This document shows, one piece after another, positions 44,029 to 53,059 of a DNA stretch of 64,000 bases. Below the pieces are notes generated by a model. That model saw only the letters and a list, made by a program, of their open reading frames with translations. It was not told where the DNA came from and searched no databases. Each line of letters starts with the position of its first letter. Positions within the stretch are counted from its first letter, which is position 1. The position numbers and the translations under genes are program-made. Source of the DNA: Bradyrhizobium forestalis (GTDB lineage: Bacteria > Pseudomonadota > Alphaproteobacteria > Rhizobiales > Xanthobacteraceae); the NCBI RefSeq assembly GCF_002795245.1, contig NZ_PGVG01000001.1, positions 434,001-498,000 on the forward strand, read 5' to 3'.

Positions 44029-45045
44029 TCATGCGATCTTCTTGTGAGCTTGCGATTGCGGCGTGGCGCTTGCGGCCTGCATCAGCGTACGCACGACGGC
44101 TCGGCGCGCCAGCTCGATCTTGAATCCGTTATGGGAATGAGCGGTTGCTCCCTGCAGCAACAGGTCGGCGGCGCGGCCAAAATGATCCGGCGTTGCCGCC
44201 TGGCCGCGCAATGCTGCTTCGGCCTCGAGGCTTCGCCAGGGCTTGTGAGCCACGCCGCCGAGCGCAAGGCGCGCTTCGCTGATTGCGTTGCCCTCCAGTT
44301 CGAGCGCGGCCGCGACCGAGACCAAGGCAAAGGCGTAGGACAGCCGGTCGCGGATTTTCAGATAGCTGTAGTTCCGGGCAAAGCCGCGCGGCGGCAGCTC
44401 GATGGCGGTAATGATCTCGCCGTCGCCGAGATTTGTATCGAGATGGGGCTTGTCGTCCGGAAGCCGGTGGAAATCTGTCAGCGCGACGGTGCGCTGACCC
44501 GAGGAGCCTGCGATGTGCACGAGCGCGCCGAGCGCGGCCAGCGCCACGCTCATGTCGGACGGATTGGTCGCGATGCAGGAGTTGCTGGTGCCGAGGATTG
44601 CGTGGTTGCGGTTGAGGCCATCGATTGCCGAGCAGCCCGTGCCGGGGCTTCGCTTGTTGCAGGGTGTTGCTGTGTCATAGAAGTAGGGGCAGCGCGTTCG
44701 TTGCATCAGATTGCCGCCGACCGAAGCCATGTTCCGCAGTTGCGCGGAGGCGCCGGCCAGGATGGCACTGGCGAGCAGGGGATAGCGCTGCTCGACCAGC
44801 GGATGGTAGGCGAGGTCCGAATTCGGCACCAGGGCGCCGATGCGCAGGCCGCCGTCGGCGGTCTCCTCGATGTCGCGGAGCGGCAGGCGGGAGATGTCGA
44901 TCAACCGGGAGGGCCGTTCGACATTCTCCTTCATCAGGTCAATCAGGTTGGTGCCGCCGGCAATCAGCTTCGCGGCTGGATCGGCGGCGAGCAGGCGGAT
45001 GGCGTCGGCGACGTCCCTTGCGCGGGAATATTGGAAGTTGTTCAT
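44029..45045 (-). CDS. paoB: FAD subunit with extra [4Fe-4S] site of the PaoABC-type oxidoreductase
   Basis: 338 aa from the ATG at 45045, which overlaps the paoA stop as ATGA. The FAD motif AGGTNLIDLMKE is near residue 29 and ASVGGNLMQRTRCP near 107. Cys119, Cys129, Cys138 and Cys157 form the four-cysteine insert (CPYFYD, PCNKRSPGTGCSAIDG, NSCIATNPSD) that carries an additional [4Fe-4S] cluster in E. coli PaoB and is missing from xanthine dehydrogenases. This insert is the main reason for choosing the Pao assignment. Confidence 0.88.
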   Translation of the reverse strand: MNNFQYSRARDVADAIRLLAADPAAKLIAGGTNLIDLMKENVERPSRLIDISRLPLRDIEETADGGLRIGALVPNSDLAYHPLVEQRYPLLASAILAGASAQLRNMASVGGNLMQRTRCPYFYDTATPCNKRSPGTGCSAIDGLNRNHAILGTSNSCIATNPSDMSVALAALGALVHIAGSSGQRTVALTDFHRLPDDKPHLDTNLGDGEIITAIELPPRGFARNYSYLKIRDRLSYAFALVSVAAALELEGNAISEARLALGGVAHKPWRSLEAEAALRGQAATPDHFGRAADLLLQGATAHSHNGFKIELARRAVVRTLMQAASATPQSQAHKKIA

Positions 45046-45533
45046 GACCGGCTCATTGCCTGCTCGATCGCAGCCACGATGTTGGGGTAGGCGCCGCAGC
45101 GACAGAGATTTCCGCTCATCAGCTCCCGGATCTCGTCGGCATCCCGCGCACGGCCTTCGGCCAACAGGCCCGCGGCAGAGCAAATCTGTCCCGGTGTACA
45201 ATAGCCGCACTGAAAGGCATCATGGTCGATGAAGGCCTGTTGCAGGGGATGCAACATGCCGTCCCTGGCCAAGCCTTCGATCGTCGTGATCTCGGCGCCA
45301 TCCTTCATGACGGCGAGAGTCAGGCAGGAATTGACCCGCCTTCCGTCGATCAGCACGGTGCAGGCGCCGCATTGGCCGTGATCGCAGCCCTTCTTGGTGC
45401 CGGTCAATTCCAGGCGGTCACGCAGGGCATCCAGAAGCGTGGTCCACGGCGCGACCTCGAGTGTACGCCTTGCGCCATTGACGACGAGGTTGATCGGAAT
45501 GCGTTCGGGGATCTGATCCGTGAGATCGGCCAT
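45042..45533 (-). CDS. paoA: [2Fe-2S] subunit of the PaoABC-type oxidoreductase
   Basis: 163 aa. Start at 45533 (AGGGA upstream). Cys50, Cys55, Cys58 and Cys70 ligate the plant-ferredoxin-type cluster; Cys109, Cys112, Cys144 and Cys146 (QCGYC, LCRCGAYP) the second cluster. The open frame reaches 45878 but that part overlaps the lrp gene and has no twin-arginine motif, so unlike E. coli PaoA no export signal is visible. The enzyme is probably cytoplasmic. No XdhC/PaoD-type maturation gene is in the window. Confidence 0.88.
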   Translation of the reverse strand: MADLTDQIPERIPINLVVNGARRTLEVAPWTTLLDALRDRLELTGTKKGCDHGQCGACTVLIDGRRVNSCLTLAVMKDGAEITTIEGLARDGMLHPLQQAFIDHDAFQCGYCTPGQICSAAGLLAEGRARDADEIRELMSGNLCRCGAYPNIVAAIEQAMSRS

Positions 45534-45670
45534 GTTCTGTTCCCTGCGGAAAGGCCGAGCTCGGCAAATTGTGGATGTGACGCGAGAATGCGTTGCCGCC
45601 GCTGGCCAATAGCGCCCAACGGATGACCGGTTGCTTGGTTCCCGACCGGCTCCCGGTCGCTGGGATGAGA

Positions 45671-46225
45671 TCAGCGCTTCTCGCCGAACACCACGGTCGG
45701 CACGGCGCGGTTGACGATCTCGCGCAGCGCGAAGCTCGATTGCACCCGCGCGACGCGGGGCAGGCGGGACAACTCGGTGCGGTGGATGCGCTCGAAATCC
45801 TGGATATCGCGGGCGAGCACGATCAAGATGTAGTCGTCGGTCCCCGACATCAGGAAGCAGCGCACGACGGAGGGACACTTCACCACCTCCGCCTCGAACG
45901 CCTTCAGTGCCTCGTCGCTCTGGCTCTCCAGCGCGATGCGAACCAGCACGGTGGTGGTGAGACCGAACTGGGCGAGGTCGAGCGCGGCCTGGTAGGCCTG
46001 GATGTAGCCGTCGTCCTCCAGCGCCTTCTGCCGCCGCGCCAGCGCTGTGCTCGACAATCCGACCTTGTTGGCAAGCTCGGTGTGGCTGGCTCGCGCATTG
46101 GTCGTGAGTTCCGCGAGAATCGCGAGGTCTTTCCGATCGAGGGCCAAGGTTTCGTTTCCAGCGTCAAGGGACCTTTCCGCGCCGGAAACCGGCGCGGGCG
46201 CAGCCAAACTAGCGGATATTTGCAC
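45671..46225 (-). CDS. Lrp/AsnC family regulator, likely of alanine dehydrogenase
   Basis: 184 aa from a GTG at 46225; the conserved domain begins only at LALDRKDLAILAELTTN (residue 25), so a start at an internal TTG there is possible. The helix-turn-helix (HTELANKVGLSSTALARRQK) is followed by the RAM ligand domain (about 90-170: LMSGTDDYILIVLARDIQDF). It is divergent from ald with 65 bp between them, the classic arrangement of an Lrp-type activator of alanine dehydrogenase (often called AldR). Confidence 0.9.
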   Translation of the reverse strand: MQISASLAAPAPVSGAERSLDAGNETLALDRKDLAILAELTTNARASHTELANKVGLSSTALARRQKALEDDGYIQAYQAALDLAQFGLTTTVLVRIALESQSDEALKAFEAEVVKCPSVVRCFLMSGTDDYILIVLARDIQDFERIHRTELSRLPRVARVQSSFALREIVNRAVPTVVFGEKR

Positions 46226-46290
46226 GGAACCAAACCGACCCTTTCGCTACGATCAACAATGAAATCAAAGCATTGGCGAGGGAGATCAAG

Positions 46291-47406
46291 ATGCGCGTCG
46301 GTGTGCCCAAGGAGATCAAGGTGCAGGAATATCGCGTCGGGCTCACCCCGGGCGCGGTCCGCGAATATGTCGCCGCCGGGCACCAGGTGACGGTCGAGAC
46401 CGGTGCCGGCAGTGGCATCGGCGCGTCCGACGAGGTGTATCGGCGGGCAGGGGCGTCCATTGCCGAGACCGCCCGCGAGATCTTCGCCAAGTCCGACATG
46501 ATCGTAAAGGTGAAGGAACCGCAGAAGAGCGAATGGGTCCAGCTCCGCGAAAACCAGATCCTGTTCACCTATCTTCACCTCGCGCCGGATCCGGAACAGG
46601 CCAAGGGCCTGATTTGCTCCGGCTGCAGCGCGATCGCCTATGAAACCGTCACGGATGCGAGCGGTCACCTCCCGCTGCTCGCCCCGATGAGCGAAGTCGC
46701 CGGTCGCCTCGCGATCGAGGCCGCCGGCGCCGCGCTCAGGCGCTCGGCCGGCGGCCGCGGCTTGCTCTTGGGTGGCGTGCCCGGCGTGCAGCCGGCACGC
46801 GTCGTCGTGCTCGGGGGCGGCGTGGTCGGAACGCAGGCCGCGCGCATGGCGGCCGGCCTTGGCGCGGAAGTCACCGTGATCGACCGCTCGCTCCCCCGGC
46901 TTCGGCAGCTCGATGATCTCTTTATGGGACGCGTGCGGACGCGCTTTTCGACGATCGAGTCTGTCGAGGAGGAGGTGTTCGCCGCCGACGTCGTGATCGG
47001 CGCGGTGCTGGTGCCGGGCGCGAGCGCGCCGAAGCTCGTGACGCGCGCCATGCTGAAATCGATGCGGCCTGGGGCCGTTCTGGTCGACGTCGCGATCGAC
47101 CAGGGCGGCTGCTTCGAGACCTCTCATCCGACCACGCACGCCGAGCCAACCTACGAGGTCGACGGCGTCGTGCATTATTGCGTCGCCAACATGCCGGGCG
47201 CGGTGCCGGTAACCTCGAGCCAGGCACTGAACAACGCAACGCTGCCGTTCGGCCTGATGCTCGCGAACAAGGGTTTTGCGGCGGTGCTGGAAAATCCTCA
47301 CTTGCGCAACGGGCTCAACGTGCACCGCGGGCGCATCACCAACAAGGCGGTAGCGGAGAGTCTGGGGCTGGAGTTTGCTCCGGTGGAGAGCGGGCTGGCG
47401 GCTTAG
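46291..47406 (+). CDS. ald: Alanine dehydrogenase
   Basis: 371 aa, the normal length. NAD-dependent, reversible conversion of L-alanine to pyruvate and ammonia. The N-terminus [20 protein letters not shown] has the substrate Arg and the lysine in [18 protein letters not shown] has the catalytic His region; the NAD motif [17 protein letters not shown] is near residue 172. GGGAG precedes the ATG. Divergent from the Lrp-type regulator. Confidence 0.95.
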   Translation: MRVGVPKEIKVQEYRVGLTPGAVREYVAAGHQVTVETGAGSGIGASDEVYRRAGASIAETAREIFAKSDMIVKVKEPQKSEWVQLRENQILFTYLHLAPDPEQAKGLICSGCSAIAYETVTDASGHLPLLAPMSEVAGRLAIEAAGAALRRSAGGRGLLLGGVPGVQPARVVVLGGGVVGTQAARMAAGLGAEVTVIDRSLPRLRQLDDLFMGRVRTRFSTIESVEEEVFAADVVIGAVLVPGASAPKLVTRAMLKSMRPGAVLVDVAIDQGGCFETSHPTTHAEPTYEVDGVVHYCVANMPGAVPVTSSQALNNATLPFGLMLANKGFAAVLENPHLRNGLNVHRGRITNKAVAESLGLEFAPVESGLAA

Positions 47407-47440
47407 GGCGCGGCTTGGACCGACGCTCTATCTCCTTCTT

Positions 47441-47463
47441 CCTTCTCCCCTTACGGGAGAAGG
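47441..47463. repeat. Single-hairpin relative of the CTCTCCCGC repeat between converging genes
   Basis: CCTTCTCCC and GGGAGAAGG form perfect 9-bp arms around five bases, followed by TGGACCGGCATCG. It lies between the ends of ald and the monooxygenase gene and could act as a weak bidirectional end signal, though no T-run follows on either strand. Confidence 0.5.
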
Positions 47464-47498
47464 TGGACCGGCATCGTGGTGCTACCACCCATCACGAC

Positions 47499-49409
47499 CT
47501 ACCCCTTCGTCAGCTTGTACTGCCCCAGATCCGGATCGTGCGTCATCCGCCAATAATCCACGAACCGCCACGGCATCGCCGAGAACACGCGACCGCTTGA
47601 ATTGCGATAGTACGTTGTCATGCCCGGATGGGTCCAGATCATGGCCTCGTGCTCGGCATCGACCTTGCGGACATAGTCGTCGAGCACGTCCTGGCGAACA
47701 TCGATGGCCGCGATATCCCGCTCGATCATGTCAACAAGACACGCCGAGATGTAGCGGCTCTGGCATTCCGACTGGAAGATCACGCTGCCGCCATGGGCCG
47801 GTCCTGAATTCGGGCCGAGCATGCAGAAGAAGTTTGGAAAGCCGGGCACGGTGAGGCCGAGAAATGCGGTCGGATTGTCGTTGCTCCAGGCTTCGCGCAA
47901 ATCCATGCCATCGCGGCCGCGTATGTTGAGGCGCGCGGCCATCTCCGTCACCTTGAAGCCGGTGGCGACAACGATGATGTCGGCCGGGCGCTGCTTGCCG
48001 TCGGCGGTGACGATGCCGCTTTCGTCAAAATGATCGATCGCGTCGGTCACGAGCTCGACATTCGGCCGCGTGAGCGTCTTGAACCAGTTGTTGTCGAGCA
48101 GGATGCGTTTGCCATAGGGCGGATAGGTCGGCACGCATTTCTCGATCAGGTCCGGTCGGCCCTGTAGCTCCGACAGGATAAAGTCCGTCAGCTCCTGACG
48201 GTGCCGGTCGTTGCCCTTATTGACCGCGCGGTCCGGATGCGGCCAGGCCGGATCCTTGCGCAGGAACGGCAGCAGGCCGTCGCCGTAGCGCCAGAACATG
48301 TTGAAGCGGTACCACTGCACATAGAACGGCAGGTGCGCGAGCAGCCAGCGCGCGCCCTCGCTGATCGGATCGGAATAGCCTTTCACCGGGCGCGCCCATT
48401 GCGCGCTGCGCTGATAGACCGTGATGGAGGCGACGCGACCCGCGATCGAGGGCACCAGCTGCATCGCGGTCGCACCGGTGCCGATCACGGCGACATGCTT
48501 GCCGTCGAGCTTGATATCGTTCGACCACAGTGCTGAATGCAGGATCGTTCCCTTGAAGTCCTCCTCGCCCTTGAAGTGCGCGCGGGAGGGATCGTTGAGC
48601 TGGCCGATGGCTGAGACCAGCGCGGTGGATTCAAAGATCTCTTCGCCCTCCCTGGTCTTCAGCGTTGAGATCCAGCGCCGCTTAGCCTCGTCCCAGCGCG
48701 ACGAGGTCAGCTCGGTGTTGACGCGCAGATGCTTGCGGATGCCGTATTCCTCGGCGACCTTCAGCAGATAGCCGAGCAGCTCCTCACGCTGACAGAAATA
48801 GCGCGTCCACGCATTGCGCGAGCCGAACGAATAGGAATAGGAGTGGTTCGGCGTATCGACGCCGCAGCCGGGATAGCGGTTGATCCACCAGGTGCCGCCG
48901 AGCTCTCCGTTCTTCTCGACGATGGTGTAGGGGATGCCGAGATGTCCGAGCGCGACGCCAAGCGCGATGGCGCAGACGCCGCCGCCGACGATCAGCACGT
49001 GCTGGTCCGCGAGCTTGTCGTCGGAAGGGCGCGTCGTCCAGCGCGCCTCACGCGGCACAAAACCCATCTCCTCGCGCATCAGGGGCGCGTATTCCGGCGC
49101 GACGTTCTCGCCGAGGCAGGCGCGCATCATCCTCAGCAGCAATTTCTCGCCGGGGTCGGTGATGACGGGCTTTGGCGTGCCGTCGGCAAACAGTTTGATC
49201 ACGGCAGCGCGGATCTCGTCCTGGATCTCGCGGGGCATCCCGGCCTCGGGATCGGGAATGAGGCGGATATCGCGCTTGGGCAAGTACGGCGGTTCGAGCC
49301 ATTTCTCATCGCCCGTCATATGCACCAGCACCATCAGCAGGCAGCGGATATCGCCCCCGGCAATCGCAGAAGTGAGATCGAGCGGCTTGTGTGGAGATGC
49401 GATGTTCAT
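47499..49409 (-). CDS. Flavin monooxygenase, Baeyer-Villiger type
   Basis: 636 aa. FAD-binding GGGVCAIALGVALGH near residue 130 (the usual GxGxxG is relaxed to GGGVCA), the Baeyer-Villiger fingerprint F-x-G-x3-H-x3-W (FKGTILHSALW), and the NADPH motif VIGTGATAMQLVP shortly after. An N-terminal extension of about 125 residues precedes the first FAD motif, unlike short cyclohexanone-type enzymes. Expected reaction: ketone to ester or lactone with O2 and NADPH. It is the last gene of ligase-TetR-monooxygenase, overlapping tetR by 4 bp. Confidence 0.87.
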   Translation of the reverse strand: MNIASPHKPLDLTSAIAGGDIRCLLMVLVHMTGDEKWLEPPYLPKRDIRLIPDPEAGMPREIQDEIRAAVIKLFADGTPKPVITDPGEKLLLRMMRACLGENVAPEYAPLMREEMGFVPREARWTTRPSDDKLADQHVLIVGGGVCAIALGVALGHLGIPYTIVEKNGELGGTWWINRYPGCGVDTPNHSYSYSFGSRNAWTRYFCQREELLGYLLKVAEEYGIRKHLRVNTELTSSRWDEAKRRWISTLKTREGEEIFESTALVSAIGQLNDPSRAHFKGEEDFKGTILHSALWSNDIKLDGKHVAVIGTGATAMQLVPSIAGRVASITVYQRSAQWARPVKGYSDPISEGARWLLAHLPFYVQWYRFNMFWRYGDGLLPFLRKDPAWPHPDRAVNKGNDRHRQELTDFILSELQGRPDLIEKCVPTYPPYGKRILLDNNWFKTLTRPNVELVTDAIDHFDESGIVTADGKQRPADIIVVATGFKVTEMAARLNIRGRDGMDLREAWSNDNPTAFLGLTVPGFPNFFCMLGPNSGPAHGGSVIFQSECQSRYISACLVDMIERDIAAIDVRQDVLDDYVRKVDAEHEAMIWTHPGMTTYYRNSSGRVFSAMPWRFVDYWRMTHDPDLGQYKLTKG

Positions 49410-50047
49410 GGCGTGTCCTGATCGCCGGAGGCAGTGAAGAGGCCGCGCGTCATCAGCTTGCGATAGGCGGAGATGACGTGGTCGGGCACGGCGGTGACGC
49501 CGCTGTCCGAATAGGAATAGCGGCGGCTGAGATAGCCGCGGGCGCCCATCAGCATGTGGACGATGGCCTCGAATTCCTCGTCGCTGTAATCCTCGATCGC
49601 GCCGGCGATGCGTGCGCGCCGCAGGATGCGGACATAGGCGACTGAGATGTTGTCGAGATGCTTCTGGTAGCCGTGAGGTGCAAAGAATTCGGCCTCGTTG
49701 AGGATGCGCAAAAATTCCGGCACCTCGCGGATGAAATCGAAGAAGGCGGAGAAGCGCTCGATCTCCTGCCGCGCCGCGTGCGCATTGCCGGTGCGGGCGC
49801 GGATGAACTCGACCATGTCGAGGCCGATCTTGGGGAGCAGCTGGTCGAGCAGCTCCTGGCGGTTCTCGAAATGATTGTAGAAGGTGCCTTGCGCGACGCC
49901 GGCCTGTTCGGTGATGCGGGCGACGGAGGCTTCGGCATAGCCGTGCTTGCCCACGACCTTCGTGGCGGCGTCGAAGATCTTCTGCTTGGTCCAGGCGTTG
50001 CGCTCGACGCGGTTGAGCTTTGTCACCTTGGCGTTCACTTGCGTCAT
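49406..50047 (-). CDS. TetR family repressor of the ligase-monooxygenase operon
   Basis: 213 aa. The N-terminal helix-turn-helix (about 15-65: KIFDAATKVVGKHGYAEASV, then VAQGTFYNHFENRQELL) is standard; the C-terminal ligand domain is all-helical. It overlaps genes on both sides by 4 bp, so it is translated with the enzymes it probably controls. A 21-bp palindrome in the divergent promoter region (51582-51602) is the likely operator. The inducer may be an acyl-CoA made by the ligase (inference). Confidence 0.87.
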   Translation of the reverse strand: MTQVNAKVTKLNRVERNAWTKQKIFDAATKVVGKHGYAEASVARITEQAGVAQGTFYNHFENRQELLDQLLPKIGLDMVEFIRARTGNAHAARQEIERFSAFFDFIREVPEFLRILNEAEFFAPHGYQKHLDNISVAYVRILRRARIAGAIEDYSDEEFEAIVHMLMGARGYLSRRYSYSDSGVTAVPDHVISAYRKLMTRGLFTASGDQDTP

Positions 50048-51537
50048 TCAGACGTCTCCAGTTCGGCGCGCAGCACGCGCTTCAGGATCTTGCCACTGGG
50101 ATTGCGGGGGAGACTGTCACGGATGACAAGCTGTTTCGGCACCTTGAAGCTCGCCAGCCGCGCGCGGCAGTGCTCGGTGAGGGCAGGAAGGTCGAGACTG
50201 GCGCCTTCAGTCAGCACGACGATGGCAACTGGCCGCTCGCCCCAGCGCGCATCGCGCAGGCCGATCACCGCAACCTCGCGCACCTCAGGCAGATCGTAGA
50301 TGACGCGTTCGACCTCGGAGGAGGCGATGTTCTCGCCGCCCGAGATGATCATGTCCTTCTTGCGGTCGGTCAGGTAGAGAAAGCCCTCGTCGTCGAGGTA
50401 GCCGATATCGCCGCTGCGGAACCAGTCGCCGAAAAAGGCGGACGCCGTCTTCTCCGGATCCTTCCAATAGCCGCGCGTGATCTTGGGACCACGCAGGCAG
50501 ATCTCGCCATTGACGTTCGGCGGCACCGCCTTGCCGTCCTCGTCGCGGATCTCGATCTCGACATGGGCGATGGCGCGCCCGGTGGAGCCGATCTTCTCGA
50601 TCTCGCGCCCGGCCTCCATGAAAGTGTCGCCGCCGACGGTCTCGGTGAGGCCGTAGGCATCGATGTAGCGCGCGTTGCGGAAGTGTTCGGAGAAGGCGCG
50701 GATGCGAACCTCCGGCGTCTTCTCGCCGCCGCCGATCGCCCATTGCAGGCTGGAGACGTCGTAACGATCGCGGGTCGGGCAGGTGAGCATCGCCGTGGTC
50801 ATGACCGGCGCGAACCAGGCGGCGTTGAGCTTGTCCTCCGCGATGGCCGCAAGCGCCGTCTCAGCCTCGAAATTGCGCTCGATGCGGATGAAGCCGCCGT
50901 GCCAGAGCACGGCGATGCCGGGCAGGTCGAGTGCGCCGACGTGATAGAGCGGGCCGACCACGAGAAGGCGCGTATCGGCACTGAGGCCGAGCGCGATCGT
51001 CTGGTCGGCCGACTTCCAGTAGAAATTATCGTAAGAGAGCATCACGCCCTTGGGGCGGTCGGTCGTGCCCGACGTGTACATCAGCCGCATCAGGTCTGAT
51101 GGCTGACGGACGTGCATCGGCGCGGGCTCCGCGTCGCCGGCAAGGCACGTGACGCTCTGCTGCGCGGCTTCGTCGAGTACGACGATGCTCGCGCCTGCGG
51201 CATTCGCCGCCAATTCCTCATCGACGATCAGAAGGCGCGCGCCGGCATTGCCGGCGATGTAGCCGACCTCGTCGCGCGAGAGGCGGAAGTTGATCGGCAG
51301 AAACACCGCGCCGAGATGGCTTGTGGCGAAGACGAGCTCAAGAAAGGCCGCGCTGTTCTTCATCAGCACAGCCACGACACCGCCGGGACCGATGCCCTGC
51401 GCGGCGAGCCAGCCGGCGACCTTGCGAATACGCGCGTCGAGCGCGGCGTAGGAGATCTCCTCGCCGCGGTATTTCAGCGCGGGCCGCTCCGGCGTGCGCC
51501 GGGCATGGAAGGCGATGAAGCTCGACAGGTTGATCAT
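50044..51537 (-). CDS. AMP-binding acyl-CoA ligase
   Basis: 497 aa from the ATG at 51537, where the usual family N-terminus (INLSSFIAFHARRTPERPAL) begins; frames from 51603 or 51648 would add residues that run through the palindrome and promoter region. Motifs: ATP/AMP loop MYTSGTTDRPKGVMLS near residue 148, YGLTETVGGD near 285, DWFRSGDIGYLDDEGFLYLTDRKK near 375 and the catalytic lysine in NPSGKILKRVLR at the end. It activates a carboxylic acid to its CoA thioester. First gene of the minus-strand operon. Confidence 0.88.
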   Translation of the reverse strand: MINLSSFIAFHARRTPERPALKYRGEEISYAALDARIRKVAGWLAAQGIGPGGVVAVLMKNSAAFLELVFATSHLGAVFLPINFRLSRDEVGYIAGNAGARLLIVDEELAANAAGASIVVLDEAAQQSVTCLAGDAEPAPMHVRQPSDLMRLMYTSGTTDRPKGVMLSYDNFYWKSADQTIALGLSADTRLLVVGPLYHVGALDLPGIAVLWHGGFIRIERNFEAETALAAIAEDKLNAAWFAPVMTTAMLTCPTRDRYDVSSLQWAIGGGEKTPEVRIRAFSEHFRNARYIDAYGLTETVGGDTFMEAGREIEKIGSTGRAIAHVEIEIRDEDGKAVPPNVNGEICLRGPKITRGYWKDPEKTASAFFGDWFRSGDIGYLDDEGFLYLTDRKKDMIISGGENIASSEVERVIYDLPEVREVAVIGLRDARWGERPVAIVVLTEGASLDLPALTEHCRARLASFKVPKQLVIRDSLPRNPSGKILKRVLRAELETSE

Positions 51538-51581
51538 TTTCGCTGGTTTCGGACCGGTTGCCGGTCTCGTTCCTCCCGATA

Positions 51582-51602
51582 TGAATGCTGACTCATAATT
51601 CA
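51582..51602. promoter_or_regulatory. TetR-type palindrome in the divergent promoter region
   Basis: TGAATGCTGA-C-TCATAATTCA: ten-base arms matching at 8 of 10 positions around a central C. It lies 45 bp upstream of the ligase start and 109 bp upstream of the LIV-type binding-protein gene, so one repressor could control both units. No other copy was noticed in the window. Confidence 0.55.
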
Positions 51603-51710
51603 TGTTTGTCTTGACGTCACCCCCTGCCTCTGAAATTGTTGAGGTCACGGAGACGAGACGATCTCCGGCAAGGGACCAGGAAAACGCCGACCCGAAAGAG
51701 GGAGGGGAAA

Positions 51711-52970
51711 ATGACGAGAACCCGCAGGCCGGGCATCAGCCGCCGTTCAACACTGGCGCTGATGGGCGCCGGTGCGATGACATTTGCCGCGCCCTGGGTG
51801 GCGCGCGCCCAGGCCAAGACCATCAAGGTCGGCATGCCGACGATTCTGTCGGGGCGCGTCGCGCAGCTCGGCACGTCCTCGCGCAATGCGGTAATGCTCG
51901 AGGTCGAGAAGGTCAACGCTGCCGGCGGTCTTGCAGGCCGGCAGATCGAGATGGTGATCCGCGACTCCAAGGGCCAGCCGCAGGAAGCCGCCCGCGTCGC
52001 GCGCGAGCTCGTCAACACCGACGGCTGCGAGCTGCTGATCGACGCCGAGGCCTCGTCCGGCGCCTTCGCGGTGCACGAGGTCGCGCGCGATCTCGGCGTG
52101 TTCTGCATCCATACCAATTCGGAAACCTCGGCGCTGACCGCGGATCCCAAGCAACACATTCCCAACGCGTTCCGCACCGCGCGACAGGGCGTGCACGATT
52201 CCATCGTCGGCGGCAGCTACGCCGCAGCGATCGCCAAGGCGAAGGGCTTGAAGAAATGGGCGACCTGTTCGCCAGACTATGCCTATGGCCGCGACACCAC
52301 GGCGGAGTTCACGCTGTACCTCAAGCGCTTTGCGCCCGAGGTCGAGATCATCAGCGAGTCCTGGCCAAAACTGTTCCAACCCGACTACACCGAGGTGGTG
52401 ACCAAGATCCTGCAGGCCAAGCCGCAAGCGCTCTATTCCTGCCTGTGGGGCGGCGATCTCACCTCCTATATCGACCAGGCCAACATCTATGCGATGTTCG
52501 GCCAGATGGAGGTGTTCGCGGTCAACATGGCCGACTACACCGCGCTCACCGTGGTGAAGAACCTGCCGAAGGGCATCCACTCCGGCAACCGCTACATCAA
52601 GACGTTCCCGACGACGCCGGAGAATGCGGCCTGGGGCGACGCCTACAAGGCCAAGTTCAATGAATATCCGACCAACTGGTCGTGGGAGAACGCCACTGCC
52701 ATCATGCTGATGGCGGAAGCCGCGAAGAAGGCGAACTCCGCCGACGGCAAGAAGATCGCAGAGGCGCTGAAGGGCCTCACCATCAAGTGCCCGTTCGGCG
52801 CCGACGGCACCGTGACGATGCGCGGCGACGACCACACGCTGGTCGGCTACGCCATCGGCTGGGGCACTACGATCCCGCAGGAACCGTACGTGCCCGAGAT
52901 CAAGGCCGGCGACTGGAAGACCATCTTCGAACTCGAAGCCGAGTGGAAGAAGAGCAAGGGTTACGCCTGA
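51711..52970 (+). CDS. LIV-type ABC transporter substrate-binding protein with twin-arginine signal
   Basis: 419 aa from the ATG at 51711 (GAGGGGAAA upstream). The signal peptide SRRSTLALMGAGAMTFAAP has a twin-arginine start, so folded export by Tat is likely. The mature protein is a type I periplasmic binding fold: VGMPTILSGRVAQLGTS, NAAGGLAGRQIEMVIRD, then SWPKLFQPDYTEVVTKI. Such proteins bind amino acids, amides or aromatic acids. A strong terminator-like hairpin follows, which would favour excess of this subunit over the membrane parts. Confidence 0.92.
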   Translation: MTRTRRPGISRRSTLALMGAGAMTFAAPWVARAQAKTIKVGMPTILSGRVAQLGTSSRNAVMLEVEKVNAAGGLAGRQIEMVIRDSKGQPQEAARVARELVNTDGCELLIDAEASSGAFAVHEVARDLGVFCIHTNSETSALTADPKQHIPNAFRTARQGVHDSIVGGSYAAAIAKAKGLKKWATCSPDYAYGRDTTAEFTLYLKRFAPEVEIISESWPKLFQPDYTEVVTKILQAKPQALYSCLWGGDLTSYIDQANIYAMFGQMEVFAVNMADYTALTVVKNLPKGIHSGNRYIKTFPTTPENAAWGDAYKAKFNEYPTNWSWENATAIMLMAEAAKKANSADGKKIAEALKGLTIKCPFGADGTVTMRGDDHTLVGYAIGWGTTIPQEPYVPEIKAGDWKTIFELEAEWKKSKGYA

Positions 52971-52979
52971 TCTGATGTG

Positions 52980-53016
52980 CGGCGGAGGCGGGCGACCGTC
53001 TCCGCCGTTTTCGTTT
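52980..53016 (+). terminator. Terminator/attenuator hairpin after the binding-protein gene
   Basis: CGGCGGAG (52980-52987) and CTCCGCCG (53000-53007) form perfect 8-bp arms followed by TTTTCGTTT. It lies inside the transporter operon, between the binding-protein and first permease genes, and is likely partial. Confidence 0.75.
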
Positions 53017-53059
53017 GGCCTTCGCGCCACATCAGGCGCGCTGCAATGAAAGTGCTCCC

